Counted from the stretch's first letter, positions 33,749 to 47,740 are shown. The stretch: DNA of 64,000 bases from Hygrophila difformis (GCA_030278955.1 JAOANR010000012.1:1019858-1083857); one strand, 5' to 3'. The notes: generated by a model not told the origin, from the sequence alone. Translations and numbers: made by a program.

Positions 33749-36700
33749 TGTAACACCCCGGTTTTGGTAACCCAGGCCGGGATGCCACCGCCACACCTCC
33801 CTAGCAAGACACGGTTTCTCCGAGCTCACTAAAGAGATGCAAGGCTATGGTTTTTCAGAATTTAATACCTTCAAACAGCCCATTCATATATAATTTAAAA
33901 TTAATACATCAAAGTTGCAGCGGAAATTTTAATTTGTGCAGCGGAAATAATGTATAAGGGCCGACATGGCCAAAACACGGGTTAAACAGTCCCGTTCATG
34001 CAAGTCGTAATTAATGCAGGGATTTTAAATAGAGATTTCCCCAAATGTTCCCATGTATGCATATGACGATGCATATTCTTCGTACTCTGTAAGAAAAAGG
34101 AGATATATGGTTTGGGTCAGCAAAACGCGCTGAGTAAGTTAACACATAGCATGGGTTAGGGGTTTCAAAGCCTTTAATTAAATTTAATAAAAACATTTCA
34201 ACAATATTTAATTTAGCCGGCAATCCGGCGGCCGCAGCCAATTTCATAAAATCTAAGCTTTTTAATATATTTCCCGTTACGCCATCATCTCAACAATATA
34301 TCATTTAGCCGGTGATCCGGCGGCCGCAGCCAATATCAAAAGTATCATTTAGCCGGTGATCCGGCGGCCTCAGCCAATTTCATAAGTATCATTTCTCAAA
34401 ATATTTTTCGTTTCTTTTATAGTTCACCATTCACCAGGGCTCTTGTGACCGCAATCCTCATAATCAATATTTCCGCAGGAAATCATACAATCGCCCTTGG
34501 GGAATCTAACCCGCAAGAACTCAATACATCCTAGGGAATCTAACCCGTAGGAAAACATACGATCGCCCTTGGGGAATCTAACCCGCAAGAACTCAAATAC
34601 ATCATAGGGAATCAAACCCGCATGAATCATATTGATAATGTCAAACTTGGTCACAAGTCCCCAATGTTTCAAAAGAATTCTTTTAAAGAAAATGTGTTTT
34701 TATTTGGTGTAACGGGATTTTTCAAAAGTATAGATATATCGTAATTCCATCGTCTCGACCGTTTGTTCGAAATTTCAAAATCTCTTTGATTTAAAAATCA
34801 CAGTTTGCGCCTTTTTGGTTTAAAAATCCATTACTTAGGCGATTGATCTGAAATTTGCACAGCAACTCAAAAACATCCCAACGAACAACTTTCGTGTTTT
34901 AAGTTTTTCGGAAAAACGATGGGAAGCATGTCAAAAATCGAGTTTTCGCCTCAAATAGTATGCTGTCAGGATTCAGGTTTGACACCCTTCAAAGATTTGA
35001 CTTTTTGACATATCAAATGGACTTCAAAAATTCTGAAATTTTACAGACACATACTAGACTTGATTTCCAACAACTTTTATTTAGATCACATAGATTGGTT
35101 CGGGCTAGAAGTGATAGGAATAAGCTCATCAAGATCGGTTATGAAACCTGTCATCCTTTGACAATTCTTAAAAACGCAGAATATGTCCGATACGATTTGG
35201 GGTATCAAAACTTGATGAAAATCTTTGAAATTTTTACACAATATAGCTTATGATCTTTGGATCAAAATCTTAGTTTTGAGTTTTCAGGTTTGAACACTCG
35301 AAGTAAGAGTTTTGCTCGTCGAGTTTGATTATGAAATCTGTCAAGGTTCTTGACATCGGTTCTAACGCAGATCGGATCGGCTCGAGTTTGGAGGTTCAAA
35401 TCTCAATGAAAAATTCTAAAAACTTACAGTAATATTCCAAACTCATAGATCTACAATTCTTATGTTCAACTCCAATCCTAGATCGGCCTAGATCCAAGGT
35501 CAAAATGGCTAATAAGATTGAGAGTGAAATCTGTCCAAGTTGTAAGATCCAGATTTAATACTCTTCGGTTTTGGGTTAGTTTCAGGTTTCAAAACATCAT
35601 GAAAAATTCTAAAATTTTTACAGGAGCTAGACCAAAGTCTTAGGAACACTTTTCATGTTTTGAGTTTTCTTGTTTGAGCAGCTTTAGAGGTTCGAAAAAT
35701 TCATATGAAAACGCTGCGTTGAGGGTTTCTCTTGTTGACAGATTTTTATTAATTTTCTTGAGTTGAATCTCTATGTTTGGTTGCATTTTAAGTCACCCAA
35801 GACCATAGTAAGGTTAACTTACAGTGGGGATGATGTCTAGGAAGTCACGGGGTCGTCCGGAATCCACGGGATGTCACGAACGAATCTCTTCCACCCGATT
35901 TATTCTTCCCTTGGCTCCGATTTGTGTTTGAATACGAAGATTCGTAAGTTAGGATGATGTTTATGATCTTAAAATCATAAGAAAACTTGAATAACATCTT
36001 ACCAACAATCCAAAGCCTGCAATCCTTGATCTACACACTTCCTTGGTTGGATTTGGTTGCCGGAAACTCGTCGGAAAGTCGCCGGAAGTTCGTCGGAAGA
36101 GTGTTTGGCTTTGGGAGAGTTTTGGGAGAGTTTTGGGGTGAATGATTGATGAAAATGGCTGACAAATGAAGATGGGACTCAATACATAACGTCCAAAAGA
36201 TGCCACACCCGTGATAGATCGAGATTCCTCCCTTGGGCCCCGAAAATTGGCGAGAAAGTCGCCAAAACGCGACAAACGCAGCTGCTGCTGCAATGGCGCG
36301 CAGTTGGCGCGCTATTCATGGGAAAACCGCGCGGACACCGCGCCATGTACGCCTGGACTTCGGTCCGGGCGGGGTCGTGCGATCCGTCGTGCTTTTCCTC
36401 CTCTCTTTCGGACTTCTATTCTCCTACGTTTTCGGTCTCGATTTTTCGGGTCATTCTCGGGTCATAAATTCTTATCTTAAGTTTATCTCGACTCAAATGA
36501 ATTTCATGTTTGAGATCTTAAGTCCGTCGGTCTCGGATTCGTCGGCTTCCAATTCGTCGTCTTTTGATTCCCGTGCAATAACTTGTTTCATTAAATTTCT
36601 TCCGACTTCACGGGTTCTTGGAATTAAAATTCTTTTCCTTCATAAACTTAACTCCAATTATTTTTACTCAATTCATGGAATGTCTTCGGGCTTCCTTTCC

Positions 36701-36856
36701 CTCTTTTATTCCATTTTGAATTTAAATCTATCGGCGTTTCATTTCCGAGCAATAATTTATCGTGATAAATTATTTTCTTCTTCTCGGATATATTTCGACA
36801 TTGATCGGAATAAATTTTTATTCCTTCGGACATTGATAAAAATTCGGGGTATTACA
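33749..36856 (-). repeat. Solo LTR S1 of a Tekay-like gypsy lineage
   Basis: Plus-strand ends TGTAACACCCCGG and GGGGTATTACA with the target duplication TTATT (33744-33748, 36857-36861). There is no internal region, so this is a 3108-bp solo LTR left by recombination. It is homologous, in reverse, to the plus-strand LTR at 60867-63359. It contains a minisatellite of TTAGCCGGTGATCCGGCGGC units (34214-34380), a GGGAATCTAACCCGCAAGAAC repeat zone (34497-34620), the 190-bp periodic module (34850-35640) and a GCGCGC-rich block (36295-36350). Confidence 0.92.
34850..35660. repeat. 190-bp periodic module in S1
   Basis: The word GAAATTT or a near variant, preceded by AATTCT and often followed by ACAG and then AACAACTTT.ATG, recurs at 34850, 35035, 35227, about 35417 and about 35610. 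The spacings are 185, 192, 190 and 193 bp. The sequence between the words is only weakly conserved, so this is not an ordinary fresh tandem repeat. Confidence 0.75.
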
Positions 36857-37229
36857 TTATTAAACTAGTAAATAACCCGTCGAGACTCGACGGGCATAAC
36901 TTTATATTTTATATAATATATATACTTATCTTATATCAAGTAATAATAAATTGTATTTTGAGTAATGAAAAATGTGTAATGATTTTTTATATATTCAAAA
37001 GATGATGTATACAATAATATAATTTAATTATTTTTAAATTGTATTTTGAGTAATGAAAAATTGTATTTATACCGTATTCTTTAGCTTCAGTGGCTTGTCC
37101 GGTACAAACTTAAAAGATCAATAAAAATAATTATTAAAATAATATTTTTATTTGATTTGAAATTTAAATTAAGATAAAATAAAATTTAAAAATAAGTATG
37201 AAGCATAATATGAAAATTTTCCTAACAAT

Positions 37230-38239
37230 TTGCTGAAATTTTCATTGGTGAAAATCTCATTGATAGAGGCTAGGATAATACTATCTTTTAAAATGTCTGA
37301 ATTTGAAGTGGTGCAGTTTATATTTGTATATGTACTTTAAAAAATTGCCGTTATAAAATCACCCATAGAGTTTATAAGAATATCATCCGAAAATGTCACA
37401 TCTAATTGTACATGTCCAAAATCAACACCCGCTTTACCATCACCTACATCAACTATCAATTTCGCAATTTTTTGTCATATATAAATTTCATTGTAAACAA
37501 TAATTATTATGGTATCTTAAGTTAATCATTCTTAATTGTATATTAATATTTTTAGTCACATCTTGCTAGTGACACGAAATATTACAATATAACTGTTAAT
37601 GGCTAAAAACTGGTTTTGGAAGATAAAATACGACATTCTTTAAAGATTGACATTGACTTTTGTTTATAATCATAGCAAAACAAACCGTGAGTGAGAATTT
37701 TCTCATTTAAAATCGAATAAAAAATTCGGTTAAATCAAATAGGCTCATAATTATTCTACTAATCAATAATTTTCTACTTTCATGGTTACCCGAAAATTAG
37801 TTTAACCTCAACTATCTAGTTCCACATCTTGGTTACTATCAACCTACTTCCATTACATATTTATTTGATAGATATATATTCCTAAGAAGCATGACTATGC
37901 AACCTCATTCAACTATATTTCTTGATTAAGTAATCCAGAATAATTGATCGTGTTTAGATATTCCAGTGAAAATAATTCATTGGCATTATCTATGCTTTCA
38001 TCCTTTTGGAAAATATTGTTAAAACTGATATATATATATATATATATATATATTCATTTACAGGTATACGTTCCATGATGTAATTATTGATTATAGCAAC
38101 AATCTCATTGGTAAGGGTTAATATATAGTAAAAATATTTGGATTTGAAGTGGTGCAGTTTATATTTGTATAAGTACTCTCAACAATTGCCCTATAGAATC
38201 TCTCGTAGGGTTCATCTGGTAAGGTCACATCTAATTGTA
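37230..38239 (-). pseudogene. Decayed Helitron helicase, first part (copy 2)
   Basis: This aligns with 14100-15100 of copy 1: the FPDD-containing segment, the FQ.R.F..AVCF.M.I.KSQ segment (about 37700-37640) and the start of the second FPDD segment, all interrupted by stops. The LTR S2 cuts the second repeat at 38244. Confidence 0.7.
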
Positions 38240-38244
38240 CATAT

Positions 38245-41200
38245 TGTTACACCCCGGATTTGATCACCCAGGCCAGGGCATTACCGCCACACCTTCCCAA
38301 GCAAGACGCGAACCATTTCGAGCTCACTTGAGAAGATGCTAAGGCTAAGTTGTACCAATACTTAAAAATAATTTAAAAACCATTCAATAAATGCCCGAAG
38401 GTTTAAATCAGAGTTAAGTCTAACATACATAATTTAAAGCAGTGCGGAAGCTAAGGGCCAAACACGGCCAAACATGAGTTTGGAATTCATAAAATAATTT
38501 AAAAACAAGTGCGACAAGTCTTCGGAAAATTCTCATCCCAAATGTAAATGCCATGTGCTAATCTTCAACATCTGAAAAAAAAATAGAGACAACGTATCTA
38601 TGAGTACAAAGGTACTGAGTAAGTTAATGTATAGCATAACGAATTTTAAAGTTTTTAGAAGAGAGATTTAAAGATAGAATTTGTAATTTAAAAAGGAATG
38701 ACGAGTAAAAATAATTCCGGAAGATTCTTACACTTTATCATACGAATAATATATCATTATTCATTTTTTTTTTATCGAGAACAATCATTCTTGGGGAATC
38801 AAACCCGCAAGAGCTCAAACACATTCTTTTACCATTGTTTCCATATCATCGAGGATCTCATTGTTTCCAGAACTCAAATACATTCGTTTACCATTGTTCA
38901 TTATGATCGAGGACACCTCGTCCTTGGGGAATCAAACCCGCAAGAACTCAATATACATCCTAGGGAATCGAACCCATAGGAGTCAACAATATCCTGGGGA
39001 ATCGAACCCGCAGGAAAAAACATAAACCTTGGGGAATCGAACCCGCAAGGCAAGTGAAAGTAGCGGACCCTATACAGACACACTCCGGAGCCCTAGGTAA
39101 CCCCTACGGATACACCTAGGAGTATAGACTCATACAATCACGCAACATAATAATATTTCCTTGGCGCCGTTTTGGCCACCAAAAAGAGGGGGCGGCCCAA
39201 CGAGCCCACGCCAAATGCACTTACCCTCCAAAATTGGGCATCTAACTCGATCAAAACTCACAAAGTTTCAAAACCACATTTTAATCATTACAACATATGT
39301 CTACATTTCCAGAATTCATAGTGTAATACCCCGAAAAATAGCTATGTTGATAATATTTTTTTTAAGGAATATAATTGAATTGGGAAAATACAGATTAAGA
39401 AAATACATACACGGAGGTTAAAAAAAAAAAAAAAAAAGAAACAGCAAATAGATAATAGAAATAAATAATAAAAATGAGATGCTCAATACAACAAGTATAC
39501 TCTAAAGAGATTACGTGGCTGGACATAGTACTAGCTATAATAGATTTAAAATTAACTAAAATAATTATTATATTGCTCACTTGATTGAAGCTTACGTGCA
39601 TTAACATAAATAGGTGTGTTTATACGTGTAGAAGTATGAAGAAATACACATATACGTTGCCTATACGTGGATTATTGTGGACATTAACACATGTTAAAGC
39701 TATAACCAATAGCTAGGCATAGTCAGCAATGCTAGTTAATAAAAAAAAAAAAAAAAACTATATAAGCATGCACCACCCTTGGCCTTATAAATAGGAACGT
39801 TTAGGCACTCATTCAAATCACCATATCACCATAGTTTTGTACGAGAAGAGTGCTTTTAAAGATACATATATATTAGAAGCAATAATAATTGAGAGGAGAG
39901 AGTGGTGGACTTGGAGAAAGCTACATAACACTATCTACGGAAGGAAATAGTAAGTAGAATTTTGTTCTGCGGGCTTTATCCCAAGAGTATTTTGCATGTT
40001 TAATTCCCTTTATGTTTTATTAATTTTAGGGTTTATTCATGCAATTGATTTATGCAGAGGTAATGTCCCACTATATGTTTAATTATTTTGGGCTAAGCCA
40101 TGCATATGAGATATAAATTTTTCAGTGTATGGCATGTGTTTATTGATTTATTGTTGTGCGGCGTATATCAAAGAGGTAGATGTCGTCGCAAGTATGTCAT
40201 GGGTTATCCAATGGATCCCATGAAAAGGGTTGTGGTTGACCAAGGGTCTCCCAATCAGTTTTCTAGATGCAGGGAAGGGCCGTCCTTGTATACCATAGTT
40301 GACTTCGGTCACTATGTGAGCATGTTAGGTCCTATGAGATACCCCGGGTGTTGTCATCATAGTCGAGCTACGTGTGGATTGATCAGTTTAACGGTTTGAC
40401 ATGCCATTTACTGTTTGTGTGATATTTTAATTATTTTGGTCCAAGGGATAAAAATTTTACTTGCTCAGCCGGTGTGCTGATAATCCTATTTATCTTTTTC
40501 TCTTCAGGATTTGATATTTGTGGATCATCATAGAAGGCATGGGCACGGGCATGGGAATCAGTATCACTTTTGTGCATTAAACGGTTAAATTGTTAAACTT
40601 TTTGTCATTTTGTAAAAGAAACTTGGTTTGGGGGCGGCAAGCCTTAGCCGTCATGTTTTTGCAAATTTCCTTTTTAAATTTTTGTCGTTTTATATAAGAA
40701 ACTTGTTTTGGGGACGGCGAGCCTTAGCCGTCATTTTAAATTAAACTCTACTATGCTTATGTTAAAGGCATAATATATTACACAGTTGATTTAAATTGGT
40801 TCTGATTTAACTAGCCTTAGCACTTCTTAATTAAGTAAGCCGAGGCCAGGCCAAAGCAAACTTATTTGGGAGTGTGGCGGTAACAGCCCCGGGTTTCCCA
40901 TGAGTAACTTCCGCTGTAATCGTTAATTGGGAAAAACAGGGGTGTTACACATAGGATTCATCAAAGAGTAGCAATCGACTCAATAACCATCAAAGCGTAC
41001 GAAAACAAGATTTACCGGTAAGACTACACTGTGGCAGCTTTCAAAATCGTATTAGGAAATGTAGTAAAACTTTGTGAAAAATTCTGAAAATTTTACAGGT
41101 GCTAGGCGACATCAAAATAAACATTTTTCTCAGAAATAGGCCTTAGCAAATTCGGAGTCTAAGTTGCTCAAAAAAAATCATTTCAGAAACTTGTTTTCAA

Positions 41201-42590
41201 AAGGGTGCAGAGATTACTGTTCATCCGACCACAGATTACTTAAAAATCCATAACAATTCGAAGGTTGATCCAAAAATTCTGAAATTTCACAGGAATAAAC
41301 TAGACACATAGATGAACAATTTTCATGAAGAAACTAATCATCAAAAACGACCATAGCTAGGAGTAATACGGACTACAAAACTGAACATGCTAGGGAATGA
41401 AATCTGTCAACATGTGTAGCAGAAAATACCAGATCTATTCTCGTCGACCAAATCAATTCCAAAAATTCTGCAAATTTACAGAGGTCATCTTTAAAGTGTT
41501 AGGAACATTTTTCATTTAGACAAGTTCTTCCAAAAATGAACGGATCTTGACGAAAAACGCTGAACAATTAAAACTATTCGGATAGAAACCCTAATTGACA
41601 GTTTTAGCGTAGGATGGAAATCGAACTCTAACTCAACGAATACTCAACCAAAAACTCTAAAAATTGGTATGCACATCATTAACTTACATATAAATGAGAT
41701 TGTGTCAAGAAATCCTCAAATCCAAGCCTCAAAGGTGCCCTCCAACCTGCAACAAGGACTGCTACTCACCGAAGAACCTAGATTTGAGTCGATAGGGCAA
41801 ATCCTTAGTTTTGAAGCCTATAATTCGAATCTAATACTGAAATATGGACTTGAATACCTCCTTACCCAGTGGATGAAAGGATTGGAAGGTTTTGAACTCG
41901 TCCAAAATGCCACCACCTTGAAGAGTACACTCAAAACTCACCAACTCTCTCTATGGAGGCTGAATTTCGGAATGGTGAATTGGGGTGGTTTTGGTGGATG
42001 GTTTTGGATATATTATGGGGTGTGTCTTGTTCCAATGGCTGCCTTGATGAGCCTTGGAAGTGTAGGAGGGGTTATGGCAGTCAATAGCTCGGATTTGGAG
42101 CCCCCATTTACTCCCCATTCACCCCACTTCCCAACATGGTTCAATGAATCTTCTTTGTTCATGTATCTATCCTTATCCAACTTTGTGGGGGTTTAATATA
42201 CTCAAAACTCTTCCAAATGCATCCCAAAACATCCCTTAATGTCTGAGGGTCGGATTTGGATTGGTTGGAGTCGTCACATCTCGAAAATGGAGCCGAAAAC
42301 GCGTGCAATGCATGAGAGCACCATCCTGCCGCCGCCGCCGCGTCGCCGCCGCGCGGCCACCTGGTCGCGTTTTTCTTTTTTTTTTTTTTTAAATATTATG
42401 ATTTTAAATTCTAAAAATCATAATATGGAATTATCCGAGATCGTTGGATAATCCGATAACTCTCTTCGAGTTGCTATCGTCCGAAAATATTTAATTCCGC
42501 TCTCTCGGAATTATTTCGGTTTGCGATAATTAAATCCAATTCTTTAATTTTTGGATTTAAATTCTCGACGTCGATTTCTCGGGTATTACA
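38245..42590 (-). repeat. Solo LTR S2, same lineage as S1, with a nested solo LTR
   Basis: Plus-strand ends TGTTACACCCCGG and GGGTATTACA, target duplication CATAT at 38240-38244 and 42591-42595. After removing the inserted S3 the LTR is about 2.7 kb. It has a minisatellite zone of GGGGAATCAAACCCGCAAGA units (38796-39060), the periodic module at 41085, 41281 and 41470, and a GC block CGCCGCCGCCGCGTCGCCGCC near 42330. A 175-codon plus-strand open frame at 41669-42196 is antisense to the LTR and matches nothing I recognise. Confidence 0.9.
39322..40949 (+). repeat. Solo LTR S3 nested in S2
   Basis: 1628 bp, ends TGTAATACCCCG and GGTGTTACA, target duplication CATAG at 39317-39321 and 40950-40954. 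It contains a TATA-like CTTATAAATAGG near 39783, suggesting a plus-strand promoter, and a duplicated GGCGAGCCTTAGCCGTCAT-type motif (40634-40660, 40715-40735). It is a different subfamily from S1, S2 and S4. Confidence 0.9.
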
Positions 42591-42699
42591 CATATTCAAG
42601 ATTAATACCAGCTTTACCAGTTATCATCACGTACATGAAGTATTCATTGTGCAATTTTTTACCATATATAATTTTATTGTAAATAACATTTCTTATAGT

Positions 42700-43447
42700 A
42701 TCTTAAGTCAATCCATCTTAATTACATATTAATACTTCGAGTCCCCTCTTTACAGTGACACGAGATATTGCAACATATCATTGACATGAGTATAAACTGG
42801 TTTTTGAAGATAGAGTCTAACCTTCTTTAAAAGTTGACATCTACTTTTTTTTTTATAGTCATAGTAAAACAAAATGGGAGTGGAATTTTTTCCTCTGAAA
42901 TCGAATGGAGAATTTGGTTAATTCAGACGGGCTCATAATCATTCTAACCATCAAGAATTTTCATCCCAAATATTGAGCTTTGTTTTAATGGAAGAGAAGT
43001 TAAGTAATTTTCTAGAGAGGTTAAATAATTTTCTGAAGTAAGTTTTTTGCTGGTAGGATTATCGTCATAATCTAGTGGAATACAAATCTAGAATGTGCAG
43101 TTCAACCATTTGGAATGAGTAATGGTGCTATTCAATTGGATGCTACAGGCAGCAAAATATTACATCTACCATGAAGGGCTAAACTTAATATTTTCTAGAT
43201 AAGTTATCGATAAATGTCTTGTCAGTTCCACCACGTAAAGAAAAATGAATCAACGCCCATCACTATCAACTACAGACATTATTTTATTATAAACATTCTT
43301 CTCATCATCAATCAACAAAAGTAATAACTTAGCATGATCCTCTTTCATTTCTTCCTTATTATAATATGTCTCTTCTAGTATCAATAGATTATTTGTTTCA
43401 GACGTTAAAACTCCATTCAGTACTGGCATTCCAGAGAAAAATTTCAA
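42700..43447 (-). pseudogene. Decayed Helitron helicase, N-terminal helicase part (copy 2)
   Basis: 43447-43250 is open for 66 codons and reads LLILEETYYNKEEMKEDHAK, then LLLLIDDEKNVYNKIMSVVD. This is the segment just before the Walker A loop in PIF1-like Helitron helicases (usually L.xEQxxVYxxIxxxV). The Walker A loop itself is not found; downstream text (43200-42700) is the decayed second copy of the C-terminal part. Confidence 0.75.
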
Positions 43448-43581
43448 ACTTATAGAATTTGCAACAATTAGCCTTCAATATGAACTTACTTTGATCATTC
43501 ACAATCACAATTTCTAACAAAGCTATATTTATATTTGTTTTCATCAATTGCAAATCTGATAAAATATAAATTAATGAATTA

Positions 43582-43862
43582 CATCATCCGTTTTTTAAGT
43601 GTTACACTTTTCTTTTTTGGGTGTTTGGAAATAAGTACTACTACTACATTACCATATTTGGCATGTTTTGAAGTTTAATAATTTTTACTAATTATACTTA
43701 AATTATTAATTTTTTATATTTATTAAAATAAAACTCAAAAGGAATTAAGTTAAATGTGACTTATGTTATTATGTAATTATTTCAACTAAATAAATTTTAT
43801 TAACTTACCTTAAATCTTGTGTCATTTTTCTTAGTGTTACACTTATTATAAAACGGATGGAG
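43582..43862. mobile_element. Stowaway-like MITE, copy shared with 15814-16102
   Basis: Ends CATCATCCGTTTTTTAAGTG and, from the other strand, CTCCATCCGTTTTATAATAA, flanked by TA. It is orthologous to the MITE in copy 1. Confidence 0.8.
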
Positions 43863-43878
43863 TATTTCTTAAAAATTA

Positions 43879-44134
43879 TTCCCTCCATCGCATTCAAAGC
43901 ATCTCATTTTGACTTTTTAACACGGTTTATTGATCAATTTTGACCTAATATTATCATAATTATATACGAAAAATAGTCAAATTCGGTCTTCTTAGATTTG
44001 TCTAATCATGTAGTTTTAGAATATATATTTTACATAATTTTTACATATGTACATTTTAAGATATTACATGTTAAACAAATGTATTGAACGGCGTGTCCAA
44101 ATATTTTGAGACAGAAATAATGGGACAGAGGGAA
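43879..44134. mobile_element. Stowaway MITE specific to copies 2 and 4
   Basis: Ends TTCCCTCCATCGCATTC and, on the other strand, TTCCCTCTGTCCCATTATT, with TA at 43877-43878 and 44135-44136. It is absent from copy 1 (near 16110) but a truncated relative is at 50549-50730 in copy 4. Confidence 0.85.
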
Positions 44135-45259
44135 TAGATTAAAAAAAATTAAATTTTCCTTCTTTATTTACTTTATTTACCGATGAATCTATTCGCAACT
44201 ATATAATTGTATATTACTTTTAAGAGAAGTAATATATTTTTGTGGAAAACATGGTTTATATATACATTAATTAATATATACAAATATTTTTTTATATATT
44301 CATTAATGTATCTTTTAATAATATAAATTTCATATATACACTGCAAATTCCATTTAAATTTGAATTCAATTTTTTTAAAAAACTAAAAATTGTGGGACTC
44401 CATATAAATTGAAAATTAAATATCTTTTAAAAACTAAAAATGGAATTTTCATATACACATTAATATATCTTTAACATAAATAAATAAATCTGACGTGCAG
44501 TGCATATTTTGATTACATCATTCACCATACAAAAAAATATAATCAAAATTGAGATCAAACTTGCACAAAATTACTGCCATTACAATATGTTCACCATTTT
44601 GAAATATAAACGCAATATAATTTTTAGTTGCAGTGCAAAACATCGTCATAATAATCCTATAGTGTAAAAACTGAAAATCTATAAATAAATATTAAATGCA
44701 GCAATAAAATTTGAAATAAATAAAATAAAAAATACAAAATAATAAAATCTAAAATAGATAAAATAAAAAATGCAAATAAATAAAATCCAACATAGATAAA
44801 ATAAAAAAATGCAAAATTTCCAATTTTATCTTTCAAATCTTTTTAATAGTGAATATATAGTGACACGATAAGATGATAGATTGGGAATTTATAAATAAAT
44901 GATAGATTTTATACGATAGACTAAAATCTATAATGAATAAATAAATGTAAAAATCTAAAATTAGTAAATTAAAAAATACAAAATAATATAGATAAAATAA
45001 GATATGCAAAATTTCAAATTCAAATCTTTCAAATATTTTTAAAAGTGAATATTGTAGGGATTCCATATATTTCAAAAACTGAAAATCTATAATAAATAAA
45101 TAAATAAATGTGAAAATTTGAAATTGATAAATTAAAAAATACAAAAATCTATAAAAATTAGAAATTTGAAATGAAGACACCACCTTAAATATAGGATGGG
45201 TTGTTCACTAATACTTTAATATATATATATATATATATATATGGGTTGTTCACTAATAC

Positions 45260-45306
<47 letters not shown>

Positions 45307-45851
45307 TGAGAACGAAATATCATTCAAAACTAATGCACAGAATCATCAAGATTAAAAGGATGAACTTTTTCGCCCAAGCTCATTGAAGTACATGTGAAGC
45401 ATAAAACAAACTTTTTTGTACTCTGTGGACACATCAGTTTGATAAGATAACCGATATAATTGAAATACTTTACTTACACATTGGGATTAGTTATTAACGG
45501 AATCAAAATTTTTAATAGAAGGGGGCCATTTTTTCTATGGACTACATGAGAAAAAAAAATAATAATATTAATATCATACATACAATAATGTGGAAAAAAA
45601 GTTGTATATTAAAAATTTGAAATATAAAAATCTTCAATTCATAGTAGTATAATTTTGAGGATAAGGGGACCGGTGCCTCTATCTCTTGCAACATGCAGTG
45701 CTGCCCCTGGCATTAATGATTCAGATTAAGATATACTACATATATAATTGTTGGATTAATAATCTACAACCAAGTACTAATCTCAAATGAAACAAGATTA
45801 TATCGCTAATATAACGTTGAAATTTTGAAAATGGCATAATGAATTAGACAT
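45307..45851. other. Spacer between Helitron copy 2 and solo LTR S4
   Basis: No gene. The first 40 bases (GATGAGAACGAAATATCATTC onward) recur after copy 3 near 50523. A GGGGGCCA motif near 45522 and GCTGCCCCTG near 45700 hint at the ends of a decayed hAT element, too weak to call. Confidence 0.4.
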
Positions 45852-46602
45852 TTATTTGTAACACCCCGGATTTGATAACCCAGGCCGAGGTGTCACCGCC
45901 GCACCTCCCTAGCAAGACACGGTTTCTCCGAGCTTGCTAAAGAGATGCAAGGCTATGAGCGTTGGAAAATGTTTTAAAAGCAAGTCCGGAATTACTTAAA
46001 AATAATAATGTAATATCATCCATACATGATAAAAATAATAAGTTGCAGCGGAAATTAAAATACAGGGCCGACACGGCCAAAACTCGGGTTAACAAGCCCG
46101 TATGCACATCATGTAAAACAAATAATTAAATGCCCAAAGTAATCCCCCGATGCATGATCATGCTCCGTACTCTGTAATGGAAAAATGAACAACGGGTTTT
46201 ATCAGTATATAAAATACTGAGTAAGTTAATCCCTAACTAACAATTTAAGGGGTTACATGTGTTTAATTGAAATTACACTTTTCATGCGTTACGAAATTAA
46301 TTTAAAATTCATAGTTTACTTGCAGCGGAAAAGTATGATTAATTTATTCAAGACGAGAATACATAATTTAAGGACTTAATTTAAAAGCATAATTTAAAGC
46401 ATAATTTCAGACGCGTAATTTGAATACATAATTTAAAAACATAGTAAATACGATTTAAGCATAAATAAACACTCACACAAGTCTTTTATATTTCATCCCG
46501 TAAACTAAGAAGAGGACACCACACAAGGGAGATCACTAACGAGGCAATCTCAAGAATCATAATCAGTTAGCCGGTGAACCGGCGGCCGCAGCCATATCAG
46601 TA

Positions 46603-46925
46603 TTGACTGCCGTTTTGGCTAGCCATGTATCTCGATTGCCATTTCGGCAAGCCGTGTGTATCTACTGTCAATTTGACAGGCATGTATATCAACTGTCGTT
46701 TGACAGGCCTTTCAAACGGTTTCACTACCACTCGGGCAGGCCGTGTATTTCCCACTGCCGATCTGGCAGGCCATGTGCACAACTGCCGTTTTGGCATAGT
46801 AAGGAGACCACTAACGAGGCAGTCTCAATAATCGTAGGACCACTAACGAGGCAGTCCAAATAAAGGGAGACCACTAACGAGGCAGTCTCAAAAGATAGTA
46901 GGACCACTAACAAGGCAGTCCAAAT
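46603..46925. repeat. Two adjacent minisatellites in S4
   Basis: 46603-46800: seven or so units of about 28-32 bp alternating GCCGTGTATNTC and CTGCCGTTTGGCAG words. 46806-46925: four units built on GACCACTAACGAGGCAGTC. The open frames crossing them are repeat artefacts. Confidence 0.85.
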
Positions 46926-47104
46926 AATTTGTATGAAGATCGGCTCAGCCTAGTGAACGGGATTTTTCGAAAGTTCGTATTTCAAAGTTATCAAATGAAC
47001 GATATCGCGTTTTCATAGTTCGAGTTTTCTCAAGTTCGAAAAATCCTATTCGAGGCAGTTTACGCCTTTCTTAATTTAAAATTCGTCCTTTCTCCAAAAA
47101 TTCT

Positions 47105-47740
47105 GAAATTTTTATAGTAATTCAAAAACACACATACGAACAACTTTCATGTTTTAAGTTTTTGGAAATAAGGTTCCGAAGTGAGTTGAAATTTGAGTTT
47201 ATTGCAAAGAATAATTTACGTCTTAAAAACTGTTTTCGTCACAGGTTCGTGTAACGCCGATTAAAAATTCATTTCAAAACCAATCGAGGTGAAATTTTTA
47301 CAGTAACTACACGACACATTAAGGAACAACTTTCATGTTTTAAGTTTTTGGAAATAATGAATTCTTGGTACTCAAAAATCGTGTGCAACACACTGCATAC
47401 TCATGGCCCTTAAAACGAATTCAAAACAGTTCTAAAAACTTGGCCGATTGACATATCAAATGAACACCAAAGTTCGTGAAATTTTGTAGGCATAATCTAG
47501 ACACAATTATCTACAACTTTTGTTTAGAAATGCAAAGTTAAATCATTCGAAAAATGGGTGAAAAACATGCATCAAGTTGAATGAAGGATTCTGTCACAGA
47601 TTTAAATTGTTCGGTTTGAAACAGAAAGTTCATGGCGAAAATTGGGATAGCAAAACTTAATGTCAATGGCTGAAATTTGGACACAAGATAGATAAAGGTG
47701 TTAGGAACAACTTTTATGTTGAAAAGTTTTCGGTTTGAAT
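47105..47740. repeat. 190-bp periodic module in S4
   Basis: GAAATTT words at 47105, 47291, 47478 and 47672 (spacings 186, 187, 194). Three of the four are followed within about 50 bp by ACAACTTTCATG or ACAACTTTTATG and then a T-rich AAGTTTTTGG stretch. Confidence 0.8.

Larger units (their letters stand above)
36865..45306 (-). mobile_element. Helitron family B, copy 2, split by solo LTR S2
   Basis: The minus-strand 3' end is CTAG (36865-36868) with a perfect hairpin (plus strand CCCGTCGAGACTCGACGGG). It aligns with copy 1 along its length. The family 5' terminus TCTATATATATA is reached at 45306 in a (TA)n run. A solo LTR (38245-42590) interrupts it; its own DNA is about 4.1 kb. Near the 5' end, the GGGTTGTTCACTAATACTTT segment is tandemly doubled (45199 and 45242). 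It is rooted three bases from the S1 target duplication. Confidence 0.82.

Noticed and set aside
41669..42196. 175-codon plus-strand open frame
   Set aside because: It lies antisense within solo LTR S2, has no recognisable domain, and is not preserved in S1 or S4.
45489..45715. Decayed hAT element with GGGGGCCA and GCTGCCCCTG ends
   Set aside because: No matching target duplication and only partial inverted ends; kept as a hint in the spacer entry.
46603..46925. Repeat-spacer layout that superficially resembles a CRISPR array
   Set aside because: Units are directly adjacent and degenerate, lie inside a eukaryotic LTR, and have no unique spacers or cas genes.
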